The notes: a model not told the origin generated them from the sequence alone. Numbered from the stretch's first letter, positions 1 through 9,034 are shown. The stretch is DNA of 64,000 bases from Marinobacter sp. (GCA_022565395.1 JAIUMV010000015.1:1-64000), one strand, 5' to 3'. Translations and numbers: made by a program.

Positions 1-72
1 CTGACCTCTATCGGCGTTCTGCCTGGAAGGGCTGGCCGGCACCAAGCAGGTAAAGCCGGCGGAACCACAACG
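1..72. other. Window edge with no supportable gene
   Basis: This short stretch precedes the tRNA-Met terminator. One plus-strand frame stays open from the window edge to a TAA at 51-53, so the tail of a gene starting outside the window is possible. The 16 visible codons carry no recognisable signature, so I make no call. Confidence 0.3.
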
Positions 73-105
73 AAAAAAGGCCCATGCTTTCGCATGAGCC
101 TTTTC
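73..105 (-). terminator. Rho-independent terminator of tRNA-Met
   Basis: An inverted repeat (AAAAGGC-C-CATGC, loop TTTC, GCATG-A-GCCTTTT) lies just downstream of the minus-strand tRNA. On that strand the stem is followed by a run of T residues, the classical intrinsic terminator layout. Confidence 0.75.
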
Positions 106-111
106 GAATTC

Positions 112-188
112 TGGTAGCAAGGGGCGGATTCGAACCGCCGACCCCAGCATTATGAGTGCTGTGCTCTAACCAACTGAGCTACCTTGCC
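112..188 (-). tRNA. tRNA-Met (elongator, anticodon CAU)
   Basis: This is a 77-nt cloverleaf with the 3' CCA encoded. On the minus strand it begins GGCAAGGTAGCTCAG and has the anticodon loop ACTCATAAT and the T-arm GGTTCGAATCC. The D-arm and the GGGGTC variable loop match elongator tRNA-Met rather than initiator tRNA or the lysidine-modified tRNA-Ile(CAU). The acceptor stem is GGCAAGG over CCTTGCT, so positions 1 and 72 form a G-U wobble; the other six pairs are Watson-Crick. A terminator follows at 73-105. Confidence 0.93.
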
Positions 189-281
189 ATTTCGCGTGGG
201 CATTGCGCCCCAAACGAGGCGCGTATTTTCAGTATTTCACTGGGGGCTGTCAAGCCCTATTGGTGAGGAAATCACGCCCGA

Positions 282-785
282 TCAGTCTTCGCCCCAGAAA
301 CGCCACCAGGGGCGGGATTGCTGGGCTTGCTCGCTGCCCTTTTCTGCAGCCGCCGCGCGCGCTTCTTCTGAACGGCCCCGTTGCGCAGACTCGCCCCGGG
401 CCTGGCCTTGTGCCGCAGCAGCTTCACCTCGGGCCTGGCCGCGGGCGGCGGCATCTTCGCCACGGCTCCGCCCAGCACCAGCGGAGCCCTGCTCTTCGTC
501 TGGTCCTGCTGCACCCTCGCGGCGCTTGTTATTGAGTTCCCCCGCCCAGTCACGGGTTTCCTGCACCACTTCCTCTGTCCGGTTTCTCACAGCCTCGGCC
601 TGGCGCCGGATATCCTCAGCGACCTCCTCAGTCCGCCCGCGGATATCAATGCCACCCTCCGGGGCGCCACCCCGTTGCTGGGGCCCGGATGACTGGCCAC
701 GTTCACCATGATTGCCGGCAGCAACACCGGTGGTCGCCATCACCAGAGAAAGGCCAAGGGCCAGCGTCGTCAGTTTTCGGTTCAT
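282..785 (-). CDS. Secreted low-complexity Ala/Arg/Glu/Gln-rich protein
   Basis: The product is 167 residues. It opens with a good Sec signal peptide (MNRKLTTLALGLSLVMATTGVAAG), so the mature chain should be periplasmic or exported. The rest is biased: a Gly/Gln/Arg region, a charged helical stretch (about residues 45-85) and a repetitive part (about 105-150) built on an ARGEAAAAQGQ-type unit. It ends in a short aromatic tail rich in Trp, Arg and Phe. No enzyme motif is visible. The signal peptide is what separates this frame from the overlapping open frames at 184-711, 272-553 and 381-692. The high G+C and low complexity leave some risk that it is over-called. Function is unknown; a disordered or coiled-coil envelope protein is the most one can infer. 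Confidence 0.6.
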   Translation of the reverse strand: MNRKLTTLALGLSLVMATTGVAAGNHGERGQSSGPQQRGGAPEGGIDIRGRTEEVAEDIRRQAEAVRNRTEEVVQETRDWAGELNNKRREGAAGPDEEQGSAGAGRSRGEDAAARGQARGEAAAAQGQARGESAQRGRSEEARAAAAEKGSEQAQQSRPWWRFWGED

Positions 786-1039
786 AACATCGCCTTAACA
801 ATAGGAGAAATGTCGGGCCGCACCGCAACAGGTTGGCGCTCGCCCATGCATGGTTTTCCATCATACGGCTAACACGTGATTAGCGGCGAAAAAGTTGCAC
901 AGGGATACACCTTTTCATCCAGCCCAGCCACCGCCCTTACCGACGTTAATGACTGCAATCTAGCTGTCACATGGCCGGACTAAGGTAAGCTGCACTTATT
1001 CCAGATTCTACCCCTGACCAGATGACTTGAGGCCACACC

Positions 1040-2992
1040 ATGCCAACCTCCCTTCCCAAGAAAGCAGCCATGGCGCTTGCCGTTGCAGCCCTGATGACGG
1101 GCTGTAACTCGGACTCCAAATCCAGCGATAACGCGCTGAACAGTGCTCAGGTCATTTACGTCAGCCCCGACGGCACCGGCAATGGCACTCAAGCTGCGCC
1201 CGCTGATCTGGCCTCAGGCCTGGCCCTCGTGCGTAATGGTGATACCTTGCGCCTGCTGGCCGGGCAGTACGCCCAGCTCTCCTCGCCCCTGGCCATCACA
1301 GCCGACCGCCTGACAATAGAAGGTGCGGGTGTGGGCGCATCCATTCTGGTGCTGGACACCGCCAGTGCCTGCGAGCTCATCAGCATCAATGCTGACCGGG
1401 TACGCATGACTGGCCTGGAGATTGATGCCAGCACCCTGACGCTGGCTCCCGAGTCCTGCAGTAACCCTGCACTGATCGCCGCTAGCGGCGACCAACTTGT
1501 GCTGCGTGAGCTGGCCGTGACCGGCGGCAATCCCACCCCGGCAGAAGGAGCCGTAGAGCTGCCGGTGGCCCATGCCTACTCGCTGGTGTCATTGCAGGGC
1601 AGCAGCAACGCCCTGACGGTGGAGGACCTGCAACTGACGGATGCGCCGCAACACGCCCTGGCCGTCCAAAATGCCGATGGCGATATCAGCATCACGGGCC
1701 TGACCGTTGCGAATGCGGGATACCGTGGCATTTATCTGCACCAGGTGGAGGGTGCCGTCGATGTGGTAAGCAATGACGTCAACGGCGCGGTGAATGAAGG
1801 CATCTACCTGCGTGATGTAACCGGCGAAGTCAGCATCCTGCAGAACAATGTCAGCAACATTCTTTACCGCCCCACCATTGCCGGCGGCAGCGGCATTGAG
1901 GGCGGCATTGTGCACACCAATACGGCGGGAGTGGTGATCACCACGCTGCGCATGAATACCGTCGACATTGATCCACTGGGCCTGAACCGGGCACTGAGCG
2001 GTGAGCCACTGCTGGACATCGATGGCATCGAAGTCAACATGCTGGGCACGGCCCGCGGCTTTGCACTGGTAGAGGACAACACCGTACGCAATACCGACGA
2101 TGATGGCATCGATACCGATACCGCAGACCAGGCCGAGCTGGACATCATTATCCGCAACAACACCCTCACCGGCATGCAGGATCGCAGCATTTCTTTTGTC
2201 GCCACCGGCGACGGGGTGGTGCGGGGTCTGATTGAAGACAACACCATTACCGGGCCAAGCACCTTGCTGGATAATGATGATGTCGACGCAGACGGCATTG
2301 GTATCCGCCCGCGGCAGAACGCCAGCGTGAATGTCACGGTGCGCAACAACATCGTTAACCAGCCCGGCCGCAAGGGTATCGATGTCAATATGAATCGCGG
2401 CGCCAACAACACTGGCCCGGTTAACAACGCCCTGGCGGTCTTCCGCTTTGAGAACAACACCGTCACCGGTGCGGGCCAGCGCGGGCTGGATGTGCAGCTG
2501 GAAGATACCGCTCAAGCCTCCGGGGTGCTGATCAATAACACGGTCACCGGTGCCGATGATGATGGTATCCGAGTGCGCTCCGGAGCCGGCGATAATGAAT
2601 CCGTGGTACAAACCACGCAGCTGTCTGTGGCCATTATCGGCAACCAGGTCAGCAACAGTGCTGCCAATGGTGATGGCGGTATCTTTGCCCGTGTTCAGCG
2701 CGAGTCACGCCTGTGCCTCATGCTGGAGGATAACCAGTCCAGTAACAGCAGTGCAGATCAGGATTACTTCCTGCGATCACAGCAGGACTCGGTACTGGAG
2801 CTACAAGGTCTGGGAGCTGCCATTGCATCCGCCAACCCCAGTGTGCCCCTGCGTGAAGCCCTGGTTGCCACCGGCAACACCGGTCGCGATGCAACCTTCC
2901 CCGTCAGAGTGCAGAACAACGACGTGCGCACACCCAACAGTTGCGTGTTTGTAAACGGTGATCTGACACCGGCATTGCCCGTTCTGCCCTGA
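1040..2992 (+). CDS. Right-handed parallel beta-helix repeat lipoprotein
   Basis: The 650-residue product has a lipoprotein signal peptide with lipobox LMTGC (Cys around residue 22). Asn-Ser at +2/+3 suggests outer-membrane sorting. The body is a parallel beta-helix: rungs of the type xxVxNNxVxxxxxxGI, with NNTV, NNIV and GIDV(N) repeats from about residue 110 to 560. The N-terminal VSPDGTGNGTQAAPADLASGL segment resembles the start of pectate-lyase-like right-handed beta-helix proteins that bind or cleave polysaccharide. I see no lyase catalytic signature, so enzyme activity is unproven. A GAGG Shine-Dalgarno lies 7 nt before the ATG. The gene stands alone and ends in a hairpin at 3001-3028. 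Likely role: surface or periplasmic glycan-interacting protein. Confidence 0.8.
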   Translation: MPTSLPKKAAMALAVAALMTGCNSDSKSSDNALNSAQVIYVSPDGTGNGTQAAPADLASGLALVRNGDTLRLLAGQYAQLSSPLAITADRLTIEGAGVGASILVLDTASACELISINADRVRMTGLEIDASTLTLAPESCSNPALIAASGDQLVLRELAVTGGNPTPAEGAVELPVAHAYSLVSLQGSSNALTVEDLQLTDAPQHALAVQNADGDISITGLTVANAGYRGIYLHQVEGAVDVVSNDVNGAVNEGIYLRDVTGEVSILQNNVSNILYRPTIAGGSGIEGGIVHTNTAGVVITTLRMNTVDIDPLGLNRALSGEPLLDIDGIEVNMLGTARGFALVEDNTVRNTDDDGIDTDTADQAELDIIIRNNTLTGMQDRSISFVATGDGVVRGLIEDNTITGPSTLLDNDDVDADGIGIRPRQNASVNVTVRNNIVNQPGRKGIDVNMNRGANNTGPVNNALAVFRFENNTVTGAGQRGLDVQLEDTAQASGVLINNTVTGADDDGIRVRSGAGDNESVVQTTQLSVAIIGNQVSNSAANGDGGIFARVQRESRLCLMLEDNQSSNSSADQDYFLRSQQDSVLELQGLGAAIASANPSVPLREALVATGNTGRDATFPVRVQNNDVRTPNSCVFVNGDLTPALPVLP

Positions 2993-3000
2993 TGTCCCGG

Positions 3001-3028
3001 CAGGGTGCCCCGAGTCGGGGGCACCCTG
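3001..3028 (+). terminator. Hairpin terminator after the beta-helix lipoprotein
   Basis: An 11-bp perfect stem (CAGGGTGCCCC / GGGGCACCCTG) with a 6-nt loop lies 9 nt after the stop codon. The T tract behind it is weak (CTTGCTGATC). Confidence 0.55.
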
Positions 3029-3095
3029 CTTGCTGATCTCCCCCGCCTTTCACAGCGTAAAGCCTGCCATCCCCGGATTTCTGAGATGACAGGTT

Positions 3096-4412
3096 ATGCG
3101 CACACTGATGTGGTTTACCCGCGATCTGCGGCTTGAGGACAATGCGGCGTTACATGCCTGCCGCCATGCCGACCAATTACTCTGCGTCTTTGTGGTGGAA
3201 CCCGCCTGGTTCGAGCCCGGCCCCTGGCAGTGCAAGCCGCTGGGCTCACATCGCTGGCGCTTTCTCTGGCAGACCCTACAGGACCTGGAGAACCAACTCC
3301 ACAGCCGGGGCCAGCGACTGCACATTGCCTGGGGCGACCCGCGCAAAGTCATTCCGGAACTCTGCCACAGTTACCGTATTGACCGGCTGTGTTTAAGCCA
3401 TCAGCCCGGCAGCTATGAAGCTCGCCATCTGCAACATATCCGCACAGCCATGCCCGGCCTGGCTGTCAACGCCTATGCCAGTCTGACCCTGTTTGAGCCA
3501 CGGGATCTGCCGTTCGCCATCAACGAACTGCCGGGCACTTTTTCCGCCTTTCGACGGCTGGTAGAGAAGCACCGGCTGGCACCCCGCAAGCCAATTCCCA
3601 CCCCGACCAGCCTGCCACCTGCGCCCGGTGTCCCGGATGATGACCGCCGGCAATTGCCTCCTGTACCAACAACGCCCACCAGACCGCTGATGACCGGCGG
3701 CAGCCGGGCCGCTGAGGCCCATGTAAGGGCTTATATGGACGGTGGGTTTCTCGCCAGTTACAAGGTAACCCGCAACGCACTGGACGACTGGAATGCCTCC
3801 GGCAAGTTCTCTCCCTGGCTGGCCAACGGCAGCCTGTCAGTGCGGGCACTGTGGGATGCCATCGTCAGTTTCGAGCAGCGGGTAGTAAGCAATGAGTCCA
3901 CCTACTGGATGCAGTTTGAGCTGCTATGGCGCGAGTATTTTTACTGGTATGGCATCGCCCATCAGGGGCGCCTCTTTGCCCGGGACGGCGTGCAACGAAT
4001 CAAACGTCACGGCTCCTTCTACCCCCAGCGCTTCCGCGCCTGGCAGGAAGGCAATACGCCCTACCCCATCGTCAATGCCTGTATGAAGCAGTTGCGGGAA
4101 ACCGGCTATATGTCCAACCGTGGTCGGCAACTGGTGGCCAGCTGCCTGGTGCATGAACTGGCCATGGATTGGCGTTACGGTGCCGCCTGGTTTGAAGAGC
4201 AGTTACTGGACTATGACGTCGCCAGTAACTACGGTAACTGGCAGTATCTCGCGGGCGTAGGGGCTGACCCGCGCGGCTGGCGCCAGTTTGATCTGGCGAA
4301 GCAGGCGCGCCAGTATGACCCCGACGGCACGTTTGTCCGCCGCTGGCAGGGCGATAGTCAGGAGCAGGTGCCCCTGTACACGGTGGATGCAGCAGACTGG
4401 CCCATCGGTTGA
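3096..4412 (+). CDS. DASH-family cryptochrome / photolyase-related flavoprotein
   Basis: The 438-residue protein belongs to the cryptochrome/photolyase superfamily. It has an N-terminal Rossmann antenna domain beginning MRTLMWFTRDLRLEDNAAL and a C-terminal FAD-binding helical domain. The latter carries ESTYWMQFELLWREYFYW and GYMSNRGRQLVASCLVHEL, followed by DWRYGAAWFEEQLLDYD and SNYGNWQYLAGVG. These blocks fit the Cry-DASH branch, whose members bind FAD plus an antenna folate and repair cyclobutane pyrimidine dimers in single-stranded or looped DNA. It is slightly short for the family because no C-terminal extension is present. The gene appears monocistronic; the next CDS begins 130 nt downstream. 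No second photolyase is seen in the window. Confidence 0.88.
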   Translation: MRTLMWFTRDLRLEDNAALHACRHADQLLCVFVVEPAWFEPGPWQCKPLGSHRWRFLWQTLQDLENQLHSRGQRLHIAWGDPRKVIPELCHSYRIDRLCLSHQPGSYEARHLQHIRTAMPGLAVNAYASLTLFEPRDLPFAINELPGTFSAFRRLVEKHRLAPRKPIPTPTSLPPAPGVPDDDRRQLPPVPTTPTRPLMTGGSRAAEAHVRAYMDGGFLASYKVTRNALDDWNASGKFSPWLANGSLSVRALWDAIVSFEQRVVSNESTYWMQFELLWREYFYWYGIAHQGRLFARDGVQRIKRHGSFYPQRFRAWQEGNTPYPIVNACMKQLRETGYMSNRGRQLVASCLVHELAMDWRYGAAWFEEQLLDYDVASNYGNWQYLAGVGADPRGWRQFDLAKQARQYDPDGTFVRRWQGDSQEQVPLYTVDAADWPIG

Positions 4413-4542
4413 ATACTGCGGCCTCTCCTTAACCGGCTTGCGGTATGGCATACTCCGGTGCAGCCATTTGCGATCAGTCATGGCAATCGCCAGCGTCCTG
4501 GCGATACTACGGATGACCCACAACAGCAACAGGACTCCAACG

Positions 4543-5814
4543 ATGAAGCTCGAAACCCTCGCCCTGCACGCCGGTTTTAAAGGTGACCCCACCACCCACG
4601 CGGCCACTACCCCCATTTACCAGACCACGTCCTACACGTTTGACGACACCCAGCACGGTGCCGACCTGTTCGACCTGAAGGTGCAGGGCAACATTTATAG
4701 CCGCATCATGAACCCCACCAACGCGGTTCTGGAAGAGCGTGTGGCACAGATGGAGGGTGGTATCGCCGCCTTGACCGTAGCCTCGGGCATGTCCGCCATC
4801 ACCTACGCCCTGCAGACCATCTGCCGGGTAGGCGCCAATATTGTCAGCACCAGCCAGCTGTACGGCGGCACTTACAATCTGTTCGCCCACACCCTGCCCA
4901 ACCAGGGCATTGAAGTGAAGTTCGCGGCGCACGATGACTATGACGCGGTGGAACGGGCCATTGACGAAAACACCCGGGCGCTGTTCTGTGAGTCTATCGG
5001 CAACCCGGCGGGCAATGTGGTGGATATCCAGCGCTGGGCCGAGATTGCCCACCGCCACGGCGTACCGCTGATTGTCGATAACACGGTAGCCACTCCGTTT
5101 ATCTGCCGGCCCATCGAACATGGCGCCGATATCGTGGTGCACTCCCTCACCAAGTACATCGGCGGCCACGGCACCACCATTGGCGGCATTGTGGTGGATT
5201 CCGGCAAATTTGACTGGGCGGCCAACAAAGCCAAGTTCCCCATGCTGAATGAGCCCGACCCGTCCTACCACGGCGTGGTGTATACCGAAGCCCTGGGTGC
5301 CGCTGCTTTTATTGGTCGCTGCCGGGTTGTACCCCTGCGTAACACCGGCGCGGCCCTGTCCCCCTTCAATGCTTTCCAGATCATGCAGGGCCTGGAAACG
5401 TTGGGGCTGCGGATGGAACGCCACTGTGACAACGCGCTGAAGGTGGCCAACTACCTGAAGAGTCATGACAAGGTGGCCTGGGTTAACTACGCCGGTCTGG
5501 AAGACAGCCCCTTCCGCGACACCTGCAAGAAAATCTGCGGTGGCCGGGCGTCCGGTATCCTGAGCTTTGGCATTAAAGGTGGCCGCGACGCGGGTGCCCG
5601 CTTTATTGACGCCTTGCAACTGATTTACCGACTGGTCAACATCGGCGATGCCAAATCTCTGGCCTGCCACCCTGCCACCACCACGCACCGCCAGCTGAGC
5701 CCGGAAGAGCTGAAAAGCGCGGGCGTCAGCGAGGATCTGGTGCGTCTGTCCATCGGTATTGAACACTGCGATGATATTATTGCGGATATCGAGCAGGCCC
5801 TCGCCAAGGCATAA
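4543..5814 (+). CDS. metY: O-acetylhomoserine sulfhydrylase (MetY type)
   Basis: This 423-residue PLP enzyme of the Cys/Met metabolism family takes O-acetyl-L-homoserine plus sulfide to L-homocysteine (direct sulfhydrylation route to methionine). The N-terminus MKLETLALHAGF and TTPIYQTTSYTFDD are typical of the MET17/MetY subgroup, as is the long C-terminal part with SLACHPATTTHRQLS. The PLP lysine sits in VHSLTKYIGGHG. An earlier in-frame start at 4288 is open but would add 85 residues lacking homology, part of it over the cryptochrome 3' end, so I chose the ATG at 4543. A strong terminator follows at 5924, so metY is its own transcription unit. Confidence 0.92.
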   Translation: MKLETLALHAGFKGDPTTHAATTPIYQTTSYTFDDTQHGADLFDLKVQGNIYSRIMNPTNAVLEERVAQMEGGIAALTVASGMSAITYALQTICRVGANIVSTSQLYGGTYNLFAHTLPNQGIEVKFAAHDDYDAVERAIDENTRALFCESIGNPAGNVVDIQRWAEIAHRHGVPLIVDNTVATPFICRPIEHGADIVVHSLTKYIGGHGTTIGGIVVDSGKFDWAANKAKFPMLNEPDPSYHGVVYTEALGAAAFIGRCRVVPLRNTGAALSPFNAFQIMQGLETLGLRMERHCDNALKVANYLKSHDKVAWVNYAGLEDSPFRDTCKKICGGRASGILSFGIKGGRDAGARFIDALQLIYRLVNIGDAKSLACHPATTTHRQLSPEELKSAGVSEDLVRLSIGIEHCDDIIADIEQALAKA

Positions 5815-5923
5815 TCACCACTCAGTGTCCTGCGGCTGGCACATTGCCGGCCACAGGGGCCACTGACATACGGAGCCCTGCCAGCGTCGGCAACCCAGTG
5901 GCTCTGTCGATAACGTAATAACA

Positions 5924-5956
5924 CTAAAGGCGCCTTGTGTAAGGTGCCTTTAGCTT
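5924..5956 (+). terminator. Intrinsic terminator of metY
   Basis: A 13-bp near-perfect stem (CTAAAGGCGCCTT / AAGGTGCCTTTAG) with loop GTGT is followed by CTTTTACGCTTCTTT. It separates metY from lipA. Confidence 0.8.
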
Positions 5957-5997
5957 TTACGCTTCTTTAATAACCTTTGATCCAAGAGCCGGCTGTC

Positions 5998-7041
5998 ATG
6001 AGCGACACCCCCAAACCCCGTATCGCCAGCGGTGCCAAGTTCAAAAGCGAGCAGGGCTTTACCGCCATCAAGAATGGCGTGAAAAAATCCACCCAGGCGG
6101 AATCCCAGCCCATCACCCGCAAGCCCCCCTGGCTGCGAGCCAAGATGCCCGGTGGTGAGCGCTATGAAGCCGTGCGGCGAAACGTACAACAGCACCGGCT
6201 CAGCACCGTGTGCCAGGAATCTCACTGCCCCAATATTGGCGAGTGCTGGAGCAACGGGACCGCCACCATCATGGTGATGGGCTCCGTCTGCACCCGCGCC
6301 TGCAAGTTCTGCGCGGTGGACACGGGCAACCCAAAAGGCTGGCTGGACCAGGACGAGCCAGAGAACACCGCCAAATCCGTGGAGCTGATGGGCTTACGTT
6401 ATATCGTGCTGACCTCAGTAGACCGGGACGATCTGCCGGACGGCGGCGCGGGCCACTACGCAGCCTGTGTGGCCGCCATCAAAAACCGTACCCCTGAGGT
6501 GGTGGTGGAGGCGCTGACACCGGATTTCGACGCGGTGATGCCGGATGTGGAAAAGGTGCTGGATTCCGGGCTGGAGGTGTTTGCCCAGAATGTTGAAACC
6601 GTCAAACGCCTGACCCACAAGGTACGTGACCCCCGCGCGGGCTACGAAAAAACCCTCAGCGTGCTGGCCCATGCAAAATCCTACCGGCCTGATATTCTTA
6701 CCAAGACCAGCCTGATGCTGGGGCTGGGTGAAACCGATGACGAGATACTCGCCACCATGGACGACCTGCGGGCTATTGGTGTGGACATTCTCACCCTGGG
6801 CCAGTACCTGCGCCCCACCCCGAATCATTTACCGGTGGAACGTTACTACAGTCCTGAGGAATTCAGCCGATACCGTGAACTGGGGCTGGCCAAAGGCTTT
6901 ATGGAGGTCGCCTCCGGCCCCATGGTGCGCTCCAGCTATCGGGCGGACAGAGTATTTGAAAAGAACAATCTGGGGCTGGCAACACCCGCTCCCGTGCCGG
7001 GCCAACATTACGAACAGATTCCGGTACGCATTATCGAGTAA
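5998..7041 (+). CDS. lipA: Lipoyl synthase
   Basis: The 347-residue radical-SAM enzyme inserts two sulfur atoms into protein-bound octanoyl groups to make lipoyl cofactor on the E2 and GcvH domains. The auxiliary cluster motif [12 protein letters not shown] (C-x4-C-x5-C) and the radical-SAM motif CTRACKFC (C-x3-C-x2-C) are both intact. [23 protein letters not shown] and a conserved C-terminal SSYRAD motif follow. I chose the ATG at 5998 (MSDTPKPRI) over a TTG at 5977 because AAGAG sits at suitable spacing. Its partner lipB is about 56 kb away at 61871-62515 beside dacA and ybeD, whereas many gammaproteobacteria keep lipA and lipB together. Confidence 0.95.
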   Translation: MSDTPKPRIASGAKFKSEQGFTAIKNGVKKSTQAESQPITRKPPWLRAKMPGGERYEAVRRNVQQHRLSTVCQESHCPNIGECWSNGTATIMVMGSVCTRACKFCAVDTGNPKGWLDQDEPENTAKSVELMGLRYIVLTSVDRDDLPDGGAGHYAACVAAIKNRTPEVVVEALTPDFDAVMPDVEKVLDSGLEVFAQNVETVKRLTHKVRDPRAGYEKTLSVLAHAKSYRPDILTKTSLMLGLGETDDEILATMDDLRAIGVDILTLGQYLRPTPNHLPVERYYSPEEFSRYRELGLAKGFMEVASGPMVRSSYRADRVFEKNNLGLATPAPVPGQHYEQIPVRIIE

Positions 7042-7071
7042 TACGAAACGCCATTGACGGACAGGATCATC

Positions 7072-8292
7072 ATGCTGACTTTGCTGAAAGATATCCGGCT
7101 CAAACACAAATTCTGGCTGCTTAATATTGTTGTTTTCGCGGTACTGATGTTGCTGGTGCTGTTCAGTATGGGGCAAATCGCCCAGTACACCGGGCGGGAA
7201 TTCGGCGAGGTGTTCTGGGAAACAGCCCCCCGCTTTGCCCTGGTGGTGGCGGTCTTAATGGCCTTGGAAATGGCTTGCTCCCAGCTGCTGATCAGCTTTA
7301 TCGAGCGCCATGTCTATCGCCTGAAAAACACCATGGTCGCCGTGCAGGCATCGGGCAACCTGAACCAGCAGGCGGAGGTTGACTCTCGCGATGAAATTGG
7401 CGAAATGGCCACTGCCTTCAACGCCATGCAGGCCCGCACCAAGGGCGTGGTGAAAACCATGAAGGACTCCATTGCCCAGCTGCACCAGGAAGTCAGCGAG
7501 CTGACCCGCGCCGCTGACCAGCGCCGGGATGAACTGGCCCGGCAACAGGCGGAAGCCGAACGCTCCGGCCAGGCAGTGGAGTCCATGCTGAACAGTTTTG
7601 CCCAGATTGCCGAGCAGGCAGGTATGGCCAAAACCCTCTCCCATGAAGCCCACAGTGCCGCCAGCCATGGCAGCCAGCGGGTAAGCCAGACTGCTGAAGC
7701 TATCCGCAACCTCGCAGGCCTGATCAGCAGCTCAGCAGGACAAATTTCCACCCTGTCGGAAAACAGCCACGAAATCAGCAAGGCCGTGCTGGAAATCAAG
7801 GGCATCGCGGAGCAGACCAACCTGTTGGCGCTGAACGCAGCCATCGAAGCCGCCCGTGCCGGCACCGAGGGCCGGGGTTTTGCCGTGGTGGCGGATGAAG
7901 TACGTAAACTGGCACAGCGGGTACAGGTATCCACCGAGCAGATTCAGGGTTCCATTGACCGCCTGCTGGCCACCATGGATAACGCCGTTAACAGCATGAA
8001 CACCAGTACCCATGACGCTGAAAAGTGCGTGGAGTTCGCCCAGGATGGACGCCTGGCACTGGATGAAATCACCACCGTAGTGGCCCGCATCAATCAAGCC
8101 AATCAAGGTATTGCCGAGCAGTCCGCTGACCAGACTGCCTCCACAGACCAGGTGCTGGAAAACGTCCAGGGCATCCGTGACACCACCCAGAACATGGTGG
8201 CAGAGCTGGCAGCAACCGCAAAAATGGCCCACCGTCTGCAAGGGCTGATTCTCGGCCTGGAGAAAGCCGCTGCACAGGTGCAGGTGGAGTAA
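7072..8292 (+). CDS. Methyl-accepting chemotaxis protein with minimal periplasmic part
   Basis: The 406-residue chemoreceptor has TM1 (about residues 14-34), a short loop of about 20 residues, TM2 (about 56-78), a HAMP-like linker and the cytoplasmic signalling helix bundle. The conserved hairpin tip reads [19 protein letters not shown], then [15 protein letters not shown]. There is no room for a Cache, 4HB or other ligand-binding domain outside the membrane. It therefore probably senses something in the membrane or cytoplasm, or takes its signal from a partner. AGGA precedes the ATG at 7072; the upstream TTG at 7054 is less likely. It follows lipA by 30 nt and may be co-transcribed. Confidence 0.9.
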   Translation: MLTLLKDIRLKHKFWLLNIVVFAVLMLLVLFSMGQIAQYTGREFGEVFWETAPRFALVVAVLMALEMACSQLLISFIERHVYRLKNTMVAVQASGNLNQQAEVDSRDEIGEMATAFNAMQARTKGVVKTMKDSIAQLHQEVSELTRAADQRRDELARQQAEAERSGQAVESMLNSFAQIAEQAGMAKTLSHEAHSAASHGSQRVSQTAEAIRNLAGLISSSAGQISTLSENSHEISKAVLEIKGIAEQTNLLALNAAIEAARAGTEGRGFAVVADEVRKLAQRVQVSTEQIQGSIDRLLATMDNAVNSMNTSTHDAEKCVEFAQDGRLALDEITTVVARINQANQGIAEQSADQTASTDQVLENVQGIRDTTQNMVAELAATAKMAHRLQGLILGLEKAAAQVQVE

Positions 8293-8295
8293 ACA

Positions 8296-8312
8296 AGGGC
8301 TCGCCGAGCCCT
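8296..8312 (+). terminator. Weak hairpin after the chemoreceptor
   Basis: AGGGCTC-gcc-GAGCCCT lies 3 nt after the stop codon. No T tract follows, so termination strength is doubtful. Confidence 0.35.
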
Positions 8313-8343
8313 CTCCGGCATGGCAATTGTCATGTTTAGCCGC

Positions 8344-8372
8344 TTGAACCCTTGGCGTAATTTGCCGACAAT
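8344..8372 (+). promoter_or_regulatory. Candidate sigma-70 promoter for the outer-membrane barrel gene
   Basis: TTGAAC, 17 nt, GACAAT (four of six consensus bases in each box) lies about 110 nt upstream of the start at 8485. It follows the chemoreceptor hairpin. Confidence 0.4.
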
Positions 8373-8484
8373 GCACTGGTTTGGCCCTGGTGACGTCATC
8401 AGGGCGTAACACCATTGTGCCCAACCCCTCTGGGGTCACCGGACGCAAGCGCAACTAACAATCTTTCAAGACGGGATGTCACTT

Positions 8485-8985
8485 ATGAAAAAGAATCAAC
8501 TGCGCAAGGGACTTATGGCTGCCACGCTGGCTGCCGGTCTGATGTCTGCACCCACCGCTTTTGCTAACCCACCGGCTGCTGGCGATCTGGCGCTGAGCCT
8601 GAACCCATTTTTTGAGGGCAGTGTTGGCGCACCGTCATACAGCCTCGGTTACTTTGTCAGCGATACCGTCATGCCCTACGCATTCATTGGCCTCGAAGGT
8701 CGGGATGTAGGCGACGATGTATTTACTATCGGTGGCGGTGTTCGCGCCTACTTCGGTGGCATGTCAGATCGCCTGCGTCCTTACGCTGGTGGTGCGATCG
8801 GTATCATTAACGCGGAAGACACTGGCTTTGGCATTGGTGCCTTTTTTGGTGCAGAAGCTATGATTGTGAACGGTTTTTCAGTAAGTGGCCAGGTTGGACT
8901 GGACATTGTTGACGCAGGCTGTAATGGCTGTAGTGCCAATGTTGACCTGGGTGTTGCAAGCGTACAGTTCAACTTCTACTTCTGA
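8485..8985 (+). CDS. Small outer-membrane beta-barrel protein
   Basis: The 166-residue product has a Sec signal peptide (MKKNQLRKGLMAATLAAGLMSAPTAFA, cleavage near residue 27). The mature chain alternates hydrophobic and polar residues and ends in VQFNFYF, the C-terminal aromatic signal recognised by the BAM machinery. Gly-rich strands such as FTIGGGVRAYFGGM and YAGGAIGIINAEDTGFGIGAFFGAEA fit an eight-stranded OmpA/OmpW-like barrel. A Cys pair (GCNGCS) near residue 150 could form a loop disulfide. Start ambiguity: another ATG lies at 8476; I prefer 8485 because it gives the cleaner signal peptide. A terminator follows at 9003-9034. Confidence 0.78.
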   Translation: MKKNQLRKGLMAATLAAGLMSAPTAFANPPAAGDLALSLNPFFEGSVGAPSYSLGYFVSDTVMPYAFIGLEGRDVGDDVFTIGGGVRAYFGGMSDRLRPYAGGAIGIINAEDTGFGIGAFFGAEAMIVNGFSVSGQVGLDIVDAGCNGCSANVDLGVASVQFNFYF

Positions 8986-9002
8986 TAAAGTAAGTTGACA
9001 TC

Positions 9003-9034
9003 AAACAGGCCCGTTCAGCGGGCCTGTTTTGTTT
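9003..9034 (+). terminator. Intrinsic terminator of the barrel gene
   Basis: AACAGGCCCG / CGGGCCTGTT stem with a 5-nt loop, followed by TTGTTTG. Confidence 0.8.

Noticed and set aside
1589..2611. Minus-strand 340-codon frame opposite the beta-helix lipoprotein
   Set aside because: It mirrors the repeated NNTV rungs of the sense gene; no start signal and an Ile/His/Ala/Gly-biased product.
4288..4542. N-terminal extension of metY
   Set aside because: The extra 85 codons overlap the end of the cryptochrome gene and match nothing in the family, which begins at MKLETLALHAGF.
4507..5766. Minus-strand 419-codon frame opposite metY
   Set aside because: The sense strand is an unmistakable PLP enzyme; the opposite frame has no coding signals.
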